Shown: positions 24,157 through 31,421 of the stretch, piece by piece
How the letters are laid out: every line of letters starts with the position of its first letter
Numbering within the stretch: position 1 is the stretch's first letter
From: Nesterenkonia sp. F
Lineage (GTDB): Bacteria > Actinomycetota > Actinomycetes > Actinomycetales > Micrococcaceae
Assembly: GCF_000220985.1 (NCBI RefSeq)
Contig: NZ_AFRW01000078.1
Location: 1 to 34,843 of the forward strand
DNA length: 34,843 bases
Direction of reading: 5' to 3'
Notes under the pieces: generated by a model
Databases searched by the model: none
The model's input: only the letters and a program-made list of their open reading frames with translations
Told to the model about the DNA's origin: nothing
Translations under genes and position numbers: made by a program

Positions 24157-25101
24157 TCAGCCGCGCGGCACCAGGTCCAGGACCGTGGCCTCCGGCGGAC
24201 AGTTGAACCGCAGCGGCGCGGTCCGTGAGGTGCCGACGCCGGCCGAGACGTGCAGCGGGACCTCGCGGCCGGTCGAGGAGCGTGTGGTGGACAGTCCGCT
24301 GGCCTGCGACCGGGGGAGGTCGCAGTTGGTCACCAGAGCACGGCGGCCGGGCAGGCAGACCTGTCCGCCGTGGGTGTGGCCGGCCAGGATCAGGTCCGCG
24401 CCGGTGTCGGCGAAGGTGGTCAGCGTCGAGCCCATCGGCGCGTGGGCGATGCCCAGTCGCAGCGCGTCGTGCTGCGCATCGTGCAGCGCGGCGTCCTGGG
24501 GCCAGCCGGCGAAGCGATCCAGGTCGATGTGCGGGTCGTCGACGCCGGAGAGGTGCACGGACCGGCCGGCGACGACGGTCTCCCGGGCTCGATTGCGCAG
24601 ATCGATCCAGCCGGAGCCGGTGAAGCCGGCGACCAGCTGGTCGGTGGGCAGATGCTCCGGCTCGGCGGGCGGCGCCGAGGGGCCGAACAGATAGCCCAAC
24701 GGGTTCTTCAGCCGGGGCCCGTGGTAGTCGTTGGAGCCGGTGACGAAGACGCCCGGGAAGCGGCGCAGCGGCCCCAGCGCCTCCAGCAGCTCGGGCACGG
24801 CCTCGCGGTGCGAGAGATTGTCCCCGGTGTTGACCACCAGATCCGGCTGCAGCTCCGCCAGGGACTGCAGCCAGGCGAACTTCCTTCGCTGGCCGGGGAC
24901 GTAGTGGATGTCCGAGATGTGCAGGATCCGCAGCGGCCGCGCCCGAGGCGGCAGCACCGCGGGTTGCTCGTGCCGGATCGTGAAGCGGGTCAGGCCGATC
25001 GTGCCGGCGTAGGCCAGCGTCCCCAGCCCGACGGCGGCCGTTCCCGCGGCGGCCAGGGCCAGGGGGCGGGGGATCCGCGAGAGAGTGCTGCAGTCGGGCA
25101 C
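24157..25101 (-). CDS. Membrane-anchored metallophosphoesterase (YaeI-like)
   Basis: 314-residue calcineurin-like phosphoesterase, probably outward-facing. N-terminal hydrophobic helix (LALAAAGTAAVGLGTLAYAGTIGL, about 14-37), then the metal motifs: HISDIHYVPG (D-x-H), NTGDNL (G-D), FVTGSNDYH (G-N-D) and LAGHTHGGQ (GHTHGG). Spacing matches the YaeI/YkuE group, which cleaves phosphoesters including UDP-diacylglucosamine-type or nucleotide substrates. The exact one is unknown. GTG 25101 has CGGAG nine bases upstream. It lies downstream of the PBP gene by 82 bases on the same strand, as its Mycobacterium counterpart Rv3683 does beside ponA2. Confidence 0.9.
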   Translation of the reverse strand: MPDCSTLSRIPRPLALAAAGTAAVGLGTLAYAGTIGLTRFTIRHEQPAVLPPRARPLRILHISDIHYVPGQRRKFAWLQSLAELQPDLVVNTGDNLSHREAVPELLEALGPLRRFPGVFVTGSNDYHGPRLKNPLGYLFGPSAPPAEPEHLPTDQLVAGFTGSGWIDLRNRARETVVAGRSVHLSGVDDPHIDLDRFAGWPQDAALHDAQHDALRLGIAHAPMGSTLTTFADTGADLILAGHTHGGQVCLPGRRALVTNCDLPRSQASGLSTTRSSTGREVPLHVSAGVGTSRTAPLRFNCPPEATVLDLVPRG

Positions 25102-25183
25102 GGCGATGCTCCGTGATCTCGATCGGGCGCGTCGGCCGCCGATGGGGGCCGACGCGCGAGGGGCCGGTCGGGGCCGACGGGGA

Positions 25184-27490
25184 TCAGTCGTCCGAGTCGT
25201 CCGAGTCGTCCGAGTCGTCCGAGTCGTCCGAGCTGTCGGAGCTATCGTCGGAGCTGTCGTCGGAGCTGTCGTCGGAATCGTCGTCCGACGCCCCCTCGGG
25301 CTCGGTGCCGTCCCCGTCGGCCGTCACGCCCTGATACCGCACCGTCGACCCGGGATCCTCCCACGGCGAGTCGTCCGGTTCGGGGAACTCGTCGGTCTCG
25401 TACGACGGGGCGACCTCGGACATGAACGACTCCCACTGGGGGTAGGCGATGGTGGAGCCGTAGACGTGCTCGTGGGTCGTGCCGTTGATCTCGATGCCCT
25501 CGCGACCGTCCGCGGCGAGCTCGCTGCCCATCGAGTACTGGCCCTCGGTGGTGCCGACCCAGCTCGCCGTCGTCAGCCCCGACGTGGACCCGATGAACCA
25601 TGTGGAGGACTCGTTGTTGTTCGTCCCCGTCTTGCCGATGGCGGGGAAGTCGAGGTCATCGTCGCCCTCCTTGTGTCCGGCGATGTGGCCCAGGGTCACG
25701 TTGACCTCATTGATGACCTCTTCGTCGATCACCTGCTCGCAGTTCTTCTCCGGCACCTCATACTCGTTGCCCTCGGTGTCGGTGACCTCGGTGATCGCCC
25801 GCGGTCGGCAGTACTCCCCGCCGTTGGCGAAGGCGGCGTAGGCCGCCGCCTGGGTCAGCGGAGCGATCTCCGCACCGCCGAGGATGAAGGCAGGCTCCTT
25901 CGGGTTCATCTGCTCGCTGCCTCGCGCGGTGTGGATGTTCAGGCGATTCGTCACATCCGTGATGGCGCACATGTCCATCTCCTTGGCCACGGCCACGGTG
26001 GCGGTGTTCAACGACCAGTACAGCCCGTAGTCGAAGGTCATCTCGCGGTAGGCGTCGATGGCGTTGGCGATGGACCAGCCGTTCGTGTCGTCGAGCTGGA
26101 ACGAGCCTCCGGGCAGGCAGCTGGCCTCCCAGGTGCTGCCGCGCTCGTAGTGGTCCTTGCTCGCATCGACCATGTCCATCATCGAGTTGCCCTGCTCGAC
26201 CCAGGCCGCGGCCACATAGGGCTTCAGCGAGGAGCCGCCCTGGAAGCCGCCGCTTCCGCCGTAGGAGAAGTCGGTGTTCCAGTTGATCACGTTGCTCGCG
26301 GGGTCATCCTCGGCGCTGTACTCCGAGTTCTGGGCCATGGCCTTGATGTTGCCGCTGCCCGGCTCCACCGTCACCAGGCTCGCACCGACCTGCTGGGTGG
26401 TGTCGTCCTGCGCGTAGTCCTCGGTCGGGACGCTGTCGTCGAAGGTCGCGTCCGCCTCCTCCTGCAGATCCGGGTCCAGCGTGGTGGTGATGCGCAGCCC
26501 GCCCCGGTTCAGCAGCCGTTCCCGCGCATCGCGGTCCGGGCCGAAGGTATCGTCGGCCAGGACGACGCGCCGGACGTAGTCGCAGAAGTAGGCCGCTCCG
26601 TCGGCCGCGATGCAGCCGTCGGGACGGGTGTTGTGCTCGGCTCCGAGGTCCTGCCGGACCGCCTGACGGTAGAGCTTGTCGCTGATCACGCCGTCGTCGT
26701 GCATCACGCTCAGCACGACGTCGCGCCGCTCCCGGGCGGCCTCGGCGTTGTCCACCGGGTCGTAGCCGTTGGGGGACTGGACCATGCCGGCCAGCGTGGC
26801 CGACTGGGACAGCGAGAGCTCGCTGGCCGAGACTCCCCAGTAGTGCTGGGCGGCGGCCTCGACCCCGTAGACGCGTCCGCCGAAGGGCACGATGTTCAGA
26901 TAGCCCTGGAGGATCTCGTCCTTGGTCATCTCCTCCTCGGCGGCGACGGCCAGCTTCATCTCGCGGAGCTTGTCCGCGTAGGTCTTGGTGCCCGAGATCG
27001 TGGTGCGCTCGCCCCGCAGATTCTGGGCATTGATGAGCACGTTGTTCACGTACTGCTGGGTCAGCGTCGAGGCGCCCTGCTGAGTGTCGGTGGTCAGGTT
27101 GTTGACCACGGCGCGGGCCAGGCCGCGGGCGTCCACCCCGTCATGCTCGTAGAACCGCTCGTCCTCGATGGCGACGATGGCGTCCTTCATGTGCTGCGAG
27201 ATCTCGTCGAACTCCACCGGCTCGCGATCCTCCGCGTAGAAGGTCGCCAGCTCCGTCTCGCCGTCGGCGGCGTAGACGTGGGAGGGCACGGAGAGCGGCT
27301 CCTCGTCCATCTGCGCCGGCAGCGTGTCCAGGAGGTCCTTGCCCGCCGCGGCGGCCGCGCCGCCGGTGGCGGCGAGGGGGAAGATGAGCCCGGCGGCCAG
27401 CACGCCGCACAGTCCGCTCACACCCAGGAAGGACATGATCTTGCCGAGCGTGGTGGCCGTGTCGAACAGCGGGGACTTGGAGGAAGCCAT
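25184..27490 (-). CDS. Class A penicillin-binding protein (GT51 + transpeptidase), PonA2-like
   Basis: Bifunctional wall synthase of 768 residues. One N-terminal helix (about 18-40), glycosyltransferase GT51 motifs EDERFYEHDGVD (catalytic Glu), GASTLTQQYVNN, EILQGYLNIVPFGG and YWG, then the transpeptidase: GGSSLKPY (SxxK nucleophile), YWSLNTATVA (SxN) and GKTGTNN (KTG). The C-terminus ends in a low-complexity Asp/Ser tract of about 35 residues encoded by 9-bp repeats. The start is ATG 27490 because TACCAT precedes it by seven bases; the frame to 27526 is noise. Divergent from DUF4177. Synteny with metallophosphoesterase, DUF4177, RidA, Crp and MarP identifies it as the PonA2 counterpart. Confidence 0.95.
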   Translation of the reverse strand: MASSKSPLFDTATTLGKIMSFLGVSGLCGVLAAGLIFPLAATGGAAAAAGKDLLDTLPAQMDEEPLSVPSHVYAADGETELATFYAEDREPVEFDEISQHMKDAIVAIEDERFYEHDGVDARGLARAVVNNLTTDTQQGASTLTQQYVNNVLINAQNLRGERTTISGTKTYADKLREMKLAVAAEEEMTKDEILQGYLNIVPFGGRVYGVEAAAQHYWGVSASELSLSQSATLAGMVQSPNGYDPVDNAEAARERRDVVLSVMHDDGVISDKLYRQAVRQDLGAEHNTRPDGCIAADGAAYFCDYVRRVVLADDTFGPDRDARERLLNRGGLRITTTLDPDLQEEADATFDDSVPTEDYAQDDTTQQVGASLVTVEPGSGNIKAMAQNSEYSAEDDPASNVINWNTDFSYGGSGGFQGGSSLKPYVAAAWVEQGNSMMDMVDASKDHYERGSTWEASCLPGGSFQLDDTNGWSIANAIDAYREMTFDYGLYWSLNTATVAVAKEMDMCAITDVTNRLNIHTARGSEQMNPKEPAFILGGAEIAPLTQAAAYAAFANGGEYCRPRAITEVTDTEGNEYEVPEKNCEQVIDEEVINEVNVTLGHIAGHKEGDDDLDFPAIGKTGTNNNESSTWFIGSTSGLTTASWVGTTEGQYSMGSELAADGREGIEINGTTHEHVYGSTIAYPQWESFMSEVAPSYETDEFPEPDDSPWEDPGSTVRYQGVTADGDGTEPEGASDDDSDDSSDDSSDDSSDSSDDSDDSDDSDDSDD
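25187..25290. repeat. 9-bp tandem repeat coding the Ser-Asp tail of the PBP
   Basis: Five exact copies of GTCGTCCGA (25187-25231) adjacent to the stop codon, then degenerate copies to about 25290. They read as Asp-Asp-Ser units on the minus strand. Copy changes would alter length in frame. Confidence 0.85.
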
Positions 27491-27497
27491 GTCGACC

Positions 27498-27503
27498 ATG
27501 GTA
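27498..27503 (-). promoter_or_regulatory. -10 box of the PBP gene, leaderless
   Basis: TACCAT on the minus strand, seven bases before ATG 27490. Confidence 0.55.
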
Positions 27504-27551
27504 ACGGTCGCGGGCGCGCGCTTCACTGGACGTCTGCTGGGTGTGCGCGGC

Positions 27552-27557
27552 TAGGCT
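27552..27557 (+). promoter_or_regulatory. -10 box of the DUF4177 gene, leaderless
   Basis: TAGGCT followed by GAGGGC and ATG 27564. It is back to back with the PBP promoter. Confidence 0.55.
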
Positions 27558-27563
27558 GAGGGC

Positions 27564-27734
27564 ATGACTGCATCTCAGACGCGGTGGGAGTACGCCACCA
27601 TTCCGCTCATCATCCACAACACCAAGGGCATCCTCGACCAGTGGGGCGACGAGGGCTGGGAGCTCGTGACCGTGCTGCCCGGGCCCGAGGGCAACGCCCC
27701 CGTCGCCTACCTGAAGCGTCCGAAGGCCGACTGA
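27564..27734 (+). CDS. DUF4177-like small protein
   Basis: A 56-residue gene, easily missed by length cut-offs. The protein begins MTASQTRWEYATIPLI, continues HNTKGILDQWGDEGWELVTV, and ends APVAYLKRPKAD. WEY at the start and a central LxxxGxxGWELV are the DUF4177 pattern. TAGGCT lies six bases before ATG 27564 and the stop is at 27732. Mycobacterium has an equivalent short gene (Rv3678A) between ponA2 and the RidA gene, so order supports the call. It is probably cotranscribed with RidA, 83 bases downstream. No function is known. Confidence 0.88.
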   Translation: MTASQTRWEYATIPLIIHNTKGILDQWGDEGWELVTVLPGPEGNAPVAYLKRPKAD

Positions 27735-27817
27735 GCACGTCGGACCTGCGCAGGATCCGTCCGGGATCTGCGGAGAACCCGCTGGGCCTGCTGGACCAGC
27801 CGAGCATGAGGAGTGCG

Positions 27818-28306
27818 ATGAGCGAGGAGACCACGACCGGCGGCACCTCCCGGGTGGAGGCGCGGCTCGCCGAGATCGGCCTGACCGTCCCCGAGGTCGT
27901 GCCGCCGGTGGCGGCCTATCAGCCGGCGGTCGTCGCCGACGGCGTCGTCTACACCGCCGGGCAGCTGCCGCTGGTCGACGGCGAGCTGCCGCACCGCGGC
28001 AAGGTCGGCGCCGAGGTGACCGCCGAGCAGGCGACCGAGCTGGCACGGCAGTGCGCGTTGAACTGTCTGGCGGCTCTGAAGCACGCGGTCGGCGATCTGG
28101 ACCGGATCACGCGGATCGCGAAGGTCGGAGGCTTCGTCGCCTCCGCCCCGAGCTTCACGGGCCAGCCCGCGGTGCTCAACGGGGCCTCCGAGCTCTTCGG
28201 GCAGGCCTTCGGCGACGCCGGCCGGCACGCTCGGAGCGCAGTCGGCGTGGCCGTGCTGCCCATGGACACGCCCGTCGAGGTCGACGTCATCGCGCACATC
28301 GCCTGA
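27818..28306 (+). CDS. RidA family protein (YjgF/YER057c/UK114)
   Basis: 162 residues. RidA proteins hydrolyse reactive enamine/imine intermediates formed by PLP enzymes such as threonine dehydratase. Seen: YQPAVVADGVVYTAGQLPLVDGEL, KVGAEVTAEQATELARQCALNCLAALK, and the C-terminal HARSAVGVAVLPMDTPVEVDVIA, with the Arg corresponding to the substrate-carboxylate Arg105 of E. coli RidA (PARSCVEVARLP). About 20 residues are added at the N-terminus relative to E. coli. ATG 27818 is chosen because GAGGAG (27808-27813) is its ribosome site; the ATG at 27806 lacks one. It converges on the Crp gene across two hairpins. Confidence 0.92.
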   Translation: MSEETTTGGTSRVEARLAEIGLTVPEVVPPVAAYQPAVVADGVVYTAGQLPLVDGELPHRGKVGAEVTAEQATELARQCALNCLAALKHAVGDLDRITRIAKVGGFVASAPSFTGQPAVLNGASELFGQAFGDAGRHARSAVGVAVLPMDTPVEVDVIAHIA

Positions 28307-28313
28307 CTGCCGA

Positions 28314-28346
28314 CTCCCCGGGCGCTCCCCGGGCGCTCCCCGGGCG
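28314..28346. repeat. Three perfect 11-bp tandem repeats after RidA
   Basis: CTCCCCGGGCG repeated at 28314, 28325 and 28336. The third copy runs into the left arm of the 32-bp-arm hairpin. Confidence 0.85.
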
Positions 28347-28411
28347 ATGACTCCGTGGAAGGTGTGGGAATGTCGCCGTATTCCCACACCTTCCACGGAG
28401 TCATCGCCCGG
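28340..28411. repeat. Perfect inverted repeat with 32-bp arms
   Basis: Left arm 28340-28371 and right arm 28380-28411 are exact complements, with an 8-base loop GTCGCCGT. The core of the arm reads GACTCCGTGGAAGGTGTGG. No T-run is adjacent. The ATGTCG at the loop is shared with the inverted repeat at 14728, which suggests one family. Confidence 0.92.
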
Positions 28412-28451
28412 AGGCCGGAGGGGCGCCGCTCGACGAGCGGACACGACGAAA

Positions 28452-28478
28452 GCCCCGCCGGTGCGGCGGGGCCTTCGT
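28452..28478. terminator. Bidirectional intrinsic terminator between RidA and Crp genes
   Basis: Stem GCCCCGCCG / CGGCGGGGC (28452-28460 and 28464-28472) with a 3-base loop, preceded by CGAAA and followed by CTTCGTCT. On the minus strand it lies just after the Crp stop with a TTTCGTC tail. Confidence 0.8.
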
Positions 28479-28503
28479 CTAGGCCGAGGCGTCGGCGGGA
28501 CGC

Positions 28504-29181
28504 TCAGCGGGAGCGCTGGCGGATGCGCTGGATGTCGAGGATCACGACGGCGCGGGCCTCGAGGCGCAGCCAGCCGCGCTGGACGAACTCGGCCAGCGCC
28601 TTGTTGACGGTCTCGCGGGAGGCGCCGACCAGCTGGGCCAGCTCCTCCTGGGTGAGCTCGTGGGCCACCAGCACGCCGTCCGGCGCCGGACGGCCGAAGC
28701 GGTCGGCCAGGTCCAGCAGGGCCTTCGCCACTCGGCCGGGGACGTCGGAGAAGACCAGGTCCGCCAGCGACTCGTTGGTCCGGGTCAGGCGCTTCGCCAG
28801 CGCCTGCAGCAGCTGCACCGAGACCTCCGGCGTGGAGGTGATGACCTCGCGCAGGCTCTCATGCCTCAGGCCGGCCAGCCGCGTCTCGGACACCGCCGTG
28901 GCGGTGGCGGTGCGCGGCGCCGGGTTGAACAGCGCCATCTCGCCGAAGACCTCGCCCGGGCCGAGCACGGCGAGCAGGTTCTCCCGCCCGTCCGGCGTGG
29001 TGCGGCCGAGCTTGATCTTGCCGGAGACGATGAAATAGAGCTGGTCGCCCTGGTCGCCCTCGTGGAAGACGGAGCTGCCGCGGGAGAGATCGACCTCGGA
29101 GAGCTCGGCGGTCAGAGCGGCGAAGACGTCGTCGTCGACGGTCGCGAAGAGTGGTGCGCGACGCAGTACTTCAAGATCCAT
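28504..29181 (-). CDS. crp: Crp/Fnr-family cAMP-responsive regulator, Crp/GlxR type
   Basis: 225-residue global regulator. Cyclic-nucleotide domain with FGEMALFNPAPRTATATAV, very close to FGELSIFDPGPRTSSAT of GlxR and Mycobacterium Crp, including the Arg-Thr pair that holds the cAMP phosphate. A dimerisation helix (LLQALAKRLTRTNESLADLVF) follows, then the winged HTH LTQEELAQLVGASRETVNKALAEFVQRGWL. ATG 29181 (MDLEVLRRAPLF) is the family start. It is preceded by GAGAGGAAG and GGAAG. The 7-bp-arm dyad at 29221 lies in its promoter and could be an autoregulatory site. Position between RidA and the MarP-like protease is the same as in Mycobacterium. Confidence 0.93.
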   Translation of the reverse strand: MDLEVLRRAPLFATVDDDVFAALTAELSEVDLSRGSSVFHEGDQGDQLYFIVSGKIKLGRTTPDGRENLLAVLGPGEVFGEMALFNPAPRTATATAVSETRLAGLRHESLREVITSTPEVSVQLLQALAKRLTRTNESLADLVFSDVPGRVAKALLDLADRFGRPAPDGVLVAHELTQEELAQLVGASRETVNKALAEFVQRGWLRLEARAVVILDIQRIRQRSR

Positions 29182-29220
29182 GGGCTTCCGTTCTTCCTCT
29201 CCGAGATGCATGCGGTCTCG

Positions 29221-29239
29221 CTGGTAATGAAGTTACCAG
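29221..29239. promoter_or_regulatory. Dyad CTGGTAA-N5-TTACCAG in the crp promoter
   Basis: Perfect 7-bp arms around five bases, 40 bases upstream of ATG 29181. On the minus strand it contains TAACTT, a possible -10 box. The arms differ from the usual Crp half-site TGTGA, so the binding protein is uncertain. Confidence 0.55.
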
Positions 29240-29466
29240 GTCAGGCCACCCCCGGGAAACGGCCCGCGCGGGGCAGACGGGTGTGAGAACCTGGACTTCG
29301 ATCATCCGACCGGCCGAACACCTTCGCATGTCGCCGCCCTCCGCGTCGAATCGTCTCGGATCTCGGGGCCTCGACCTGGGATCATGCGCTCGCGCGACGC
29401 GGAGGCCGTCGTCCGCCCCGCCGTCGTCCGCCCGCCGCACCGCGGGCCGAGGAGAGCTTCGACCCC

Positions 29467-30645
29467 ATGGGACCCCTGCTGCTCGATCTGATCCTGGCCC
29501 TCGTTCTGCTGTCGGTGTTCGTCTCCGGGCTGCGCAAGGGGATCTGGATCACCGTCGGGGGCGTGGCCGGCTTCCTGGTGGGCGCCGCGGCGGCCTTCTT
29601 CGCCATCCCGATCGTCTCCGGCTGGGTCTCGGACCCCATCTGGCGGGTGATCGCGGTGCTCGGCGCCGCCCTGGTGCTCGTCGTCGCCGGCCACGCCCTG
29701 GGCACAACCGCCGGGGCCGAGCTGCAGCGGCTGACCCGCTCGCCGACGGTGCGCACCCTCGGTGCCCTCATCGGCGGGGTGCTGAACCTCGCGGTGGCCG
29801 GACTGGTGATCGCCGCGCTGTCCTTCTCCGTCGGGGCGATGGGCTTCCCCCAGGTCAACCAGCACATGCGGCAGTCGCACGTGCTGCAGGCGATCGACGT
29901 CGCGGTGCCGGACGCCGCGGAGATGTGGTTCGCCCAGGTGCGCACGCTGGTGCTCGAATCCGAGATCCCGCAGATCGCCCAGCCGCTGGTGCCGCAGCGC
30001 GAAGAGGCCCCCGACGACGTCGAGCTCAGCGACGGCGCCGAGGAGGCCGCCGGCTCGGTGGCGCGGATCGTCGGCGTCGCCGAGCAGTGCGGGCAGAGCC
30101 AGAGCGGGTCCGGCTTCGTCGTCTCTCCGACGCGGGTGGTCACCAACGCCCACGTGGTCGCCGGGGTCGGCTCGCCGAGCGTCGAGCTGCCCGACGGGCA
30201 GGTGGTCACCGGCCAGGTGGTGCACTTCGACCCGCGGCAGGACCTGGCGGTGCTGGCCGTCGACGAGCTGCAGGCCGAACCGCTGGAGTTCGACGACCCG
30301 ATGGAGGTCGGCGAATCCGGCTACATCATGGGGTACCCCGCCGGAGGCCCGTTCCAGGCCGGCGCGGCGGTCGTGCAGGCCCGGGACATCTCGACCATCG
30401 AGGGGATCTACGGCGGACCGTCGAGCTCGCTGGAGGTCTACCAGCTCAACGCCGAGGTCCGGCAGGGCAACTCCGGCGGGCCGCTGCTGGACGAGGACGG
30501 CGACGTCGTCGGCGTGGTCTTCGCCCGCGCGCTGGAGGGCGACGCCGTCGGCTTCGCGCTGACCGCCGAGCAGGCCGGCGACGTGCTCACCGAACCCGGC
30601 CAGTACACCGAGACGGTCTCCACCGGGCAGTGCGTGGAGGGCTGA
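29467..30645 (+). CDS. MarP-like membrane serine protease (CvpA domain + trypsin-like)
   Basis: 392-residue periplasmic protease, counterpart of Mycobacterium MarP (Rv3671c), needed for acid resistance in that species. Four transmembrane helices of CvpA/colicin V type in residues 1-125, a linker, then a chymotrypsin-fold protease with SGSGFVVSPTRVVTNAHVV (His229), DPRQDLAVL (Asp259) and VRQGNSGGPLL (Ser336). Cys208 (AEQCGQS) and Cys389 (TGQCVEG) match the redox disulfide of MarP. Its usual neighbours nth and the NUDIX gene are absent between it and crp. ATG 29467 has AGGAGAG about 11 bases upstream. Divergent from crp. Confidence 0.93.
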   Translation: MGPLLLDLILALVLLSVFVSGLRKGIWITVGGVAGFLVGAAAAFFAIPIVSGWVSDPIWRVIAVLGAALVLVVAGHALGTTAGAELQRLTRSPTVRTLGALIGGVLNLAVAGLVIAALSFSVGAMGFPQVNQHMRQSHVLQAIDVAVPDAAEMWFAQVRTLVLESEIPQIAQPLVPQREEAPDDVELSDGAEEAAGSVARIVGVAEQCGQSQSGSGFVVSPTRVVTNAHVVAGVGSPSVELPDGQVVTGQVVHFDPRQDLAVLAVDELQAEPLEFDDPMEVGESGYIMGYPAGGPFQAGAAVVQARDISTIEGIYGGPSSSLEVYQLNAEVRQGNSGGPLLDEDGDVVGVVFARALEGDAVGFALTAEQAGDVLTEPGQYTETVSTGQCVEG

Positions 30646-30678
30646 GCAGGGTCGTCCGTGCGGGGACGCGGCGGACGT

Positions 30679-31143
30679 TCAGCCGCCCAGCCGCTCGGCG
30701 AGCAGCTCGATCGCCAGCCGGTAGCCGGTGATGCCCGCACCGGCGATCACCGCGTCCGCCGCCGGGGAGATGTAGGAGTGCCGGCGGAACTCCTCGCGGG
30801 CGTGGACGTTGGACAGGTGCACCTCCACCGTCGGCCGCGCGACGGCGGTGAGCGCGTCGTGCAGCGCCACTGAGGTGTGCGTGTAGGCGGCCGGGTTGAT
30901 CACGATCCCGTCGGCGCCGGGGGCCTCGGCCGAGCCGACGGCGCCCTGGACCGCATCGACCAGCTCGCCCTCGTGGTTCGACTGGATCAGCTCGACGGCG
31001 AAGCCGTGCGCGGACGCGGCAGTGCGGCAGGTCTCCTCGACGTCGGCCAGCGTCGCAGTGCCGTAGACCCCCGGCTCCCGGGTGCCCAGCAGGTTCAGGT
31101 TCGGGCCGTTGATGATCAGCAGGCGGCCGGTCTCGGCGGGCAT
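30679..31143 (-). CDS. aroQ: 3-dehydroquinate dehydratase, type II
   Basis: Third shikimate step, dehydroquinate to dehydroshikimate, 154 residues, soluble dodecamer in relatives. [17 protein letters not shown] with catalytic Tyr27, [23 protein letters not shown] and [22 protein letters not shown] (active-site His and Arg) identify the type II enzyme. ATG 31143 is chosen because GAGGAG is present upstream; the frame continues to 31203 without support. TAGAGT (31207-31202) is a likely -10 box and gives a leader of about 50 bases. It is convergent with the MarP-like gene and divergent from the pectin operon. Confidence 0.95.
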   Translation of the reverse strand: MPAETGRLLIINGPNLNLLGTREPGVYGTATLADVEETCRTAASAHGFAVELIQSNHEGELVDAVQGAVGSAEAPGADGIVINPAAYTHTSVALHDALTAVARPTVEVHLSNVHAREEFRRHSYISPAADAVIAGAGITGYRLAIELLAERLGG

Positions 31144-31201
31144 CGGGGCTCCTCGCGGGGTCGGGCGGCGTCCTCGGCCGGTCGCGCGCCGGCCGCCTCC
31201 C

Positions 31202-31207
31202 ACTCTA
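31202..31207 (-). promoter_or_regulatory. -10 box of aroQ
   Basis: TAGAGT on the minus strand, about 58 bases before ATG 31143, leaving room for a leader with ribosome site GAGGAG. The two CCGATCGG palindromes overlap its -35 region. Confidence 0.45.
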
Positions 31208-31217
31208 GCCGCCGGCC

Positions 31218-31241
31218 GGAAGCCGATCGGAAGCCGATCGG
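31218..31241. repeat. Paired CCGATCGG palindromes, candidate operator
   Basis: Two copies of GGAAGCCGATC (31218-31228, 31229-31239) place CCGATCGG at 31223-31230 and 31234-31241. The 11-bp phase means both lie on the same face of DNA between divergent aroQ and the pectin genes. Confidence 0.5.
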
Positions 31242-31421
31242 AGAGGAAGTCCCCGACGCTCTCACGCTGTGCCGATGCGGCATCACCCTTGTCCCGGGGC
31301 CCTGACCTGCGATGAGCTTCCTCCAGCGGCCCGATGTGAGCTGGAGCACAAGTCCGGCCTCCGGGGGGTGACGGAGCCCGTCGGAGCTCGGGCCGTGGGC
31401 ATCGAGGCAGGAAGGACGATC

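Larger units (their letters stand above)
31144..31421. other. Intergenic region before the pectin operon
   Basis: 278 bases, no gene. It holds the aroQ -10 box TAGAGT (31207-31202, minus strand) and two direct copies of GGAAGCCGATC (31218-31239), each with the palindrome CCGATCGG, one helical turn apart. The pectate lyase ribosome site GGAAGGA is at about 31410-31416. No clear -10 box for the plus strand is seen. Confidence 0.55.

Noticed and set aside
25085-27559. 824-codon plus-strand open frame opposite the PBP gene
   Set aside because: GC-rich antisense frame with no domain or ribosome site; the PBP on the minus strand has all motifs.
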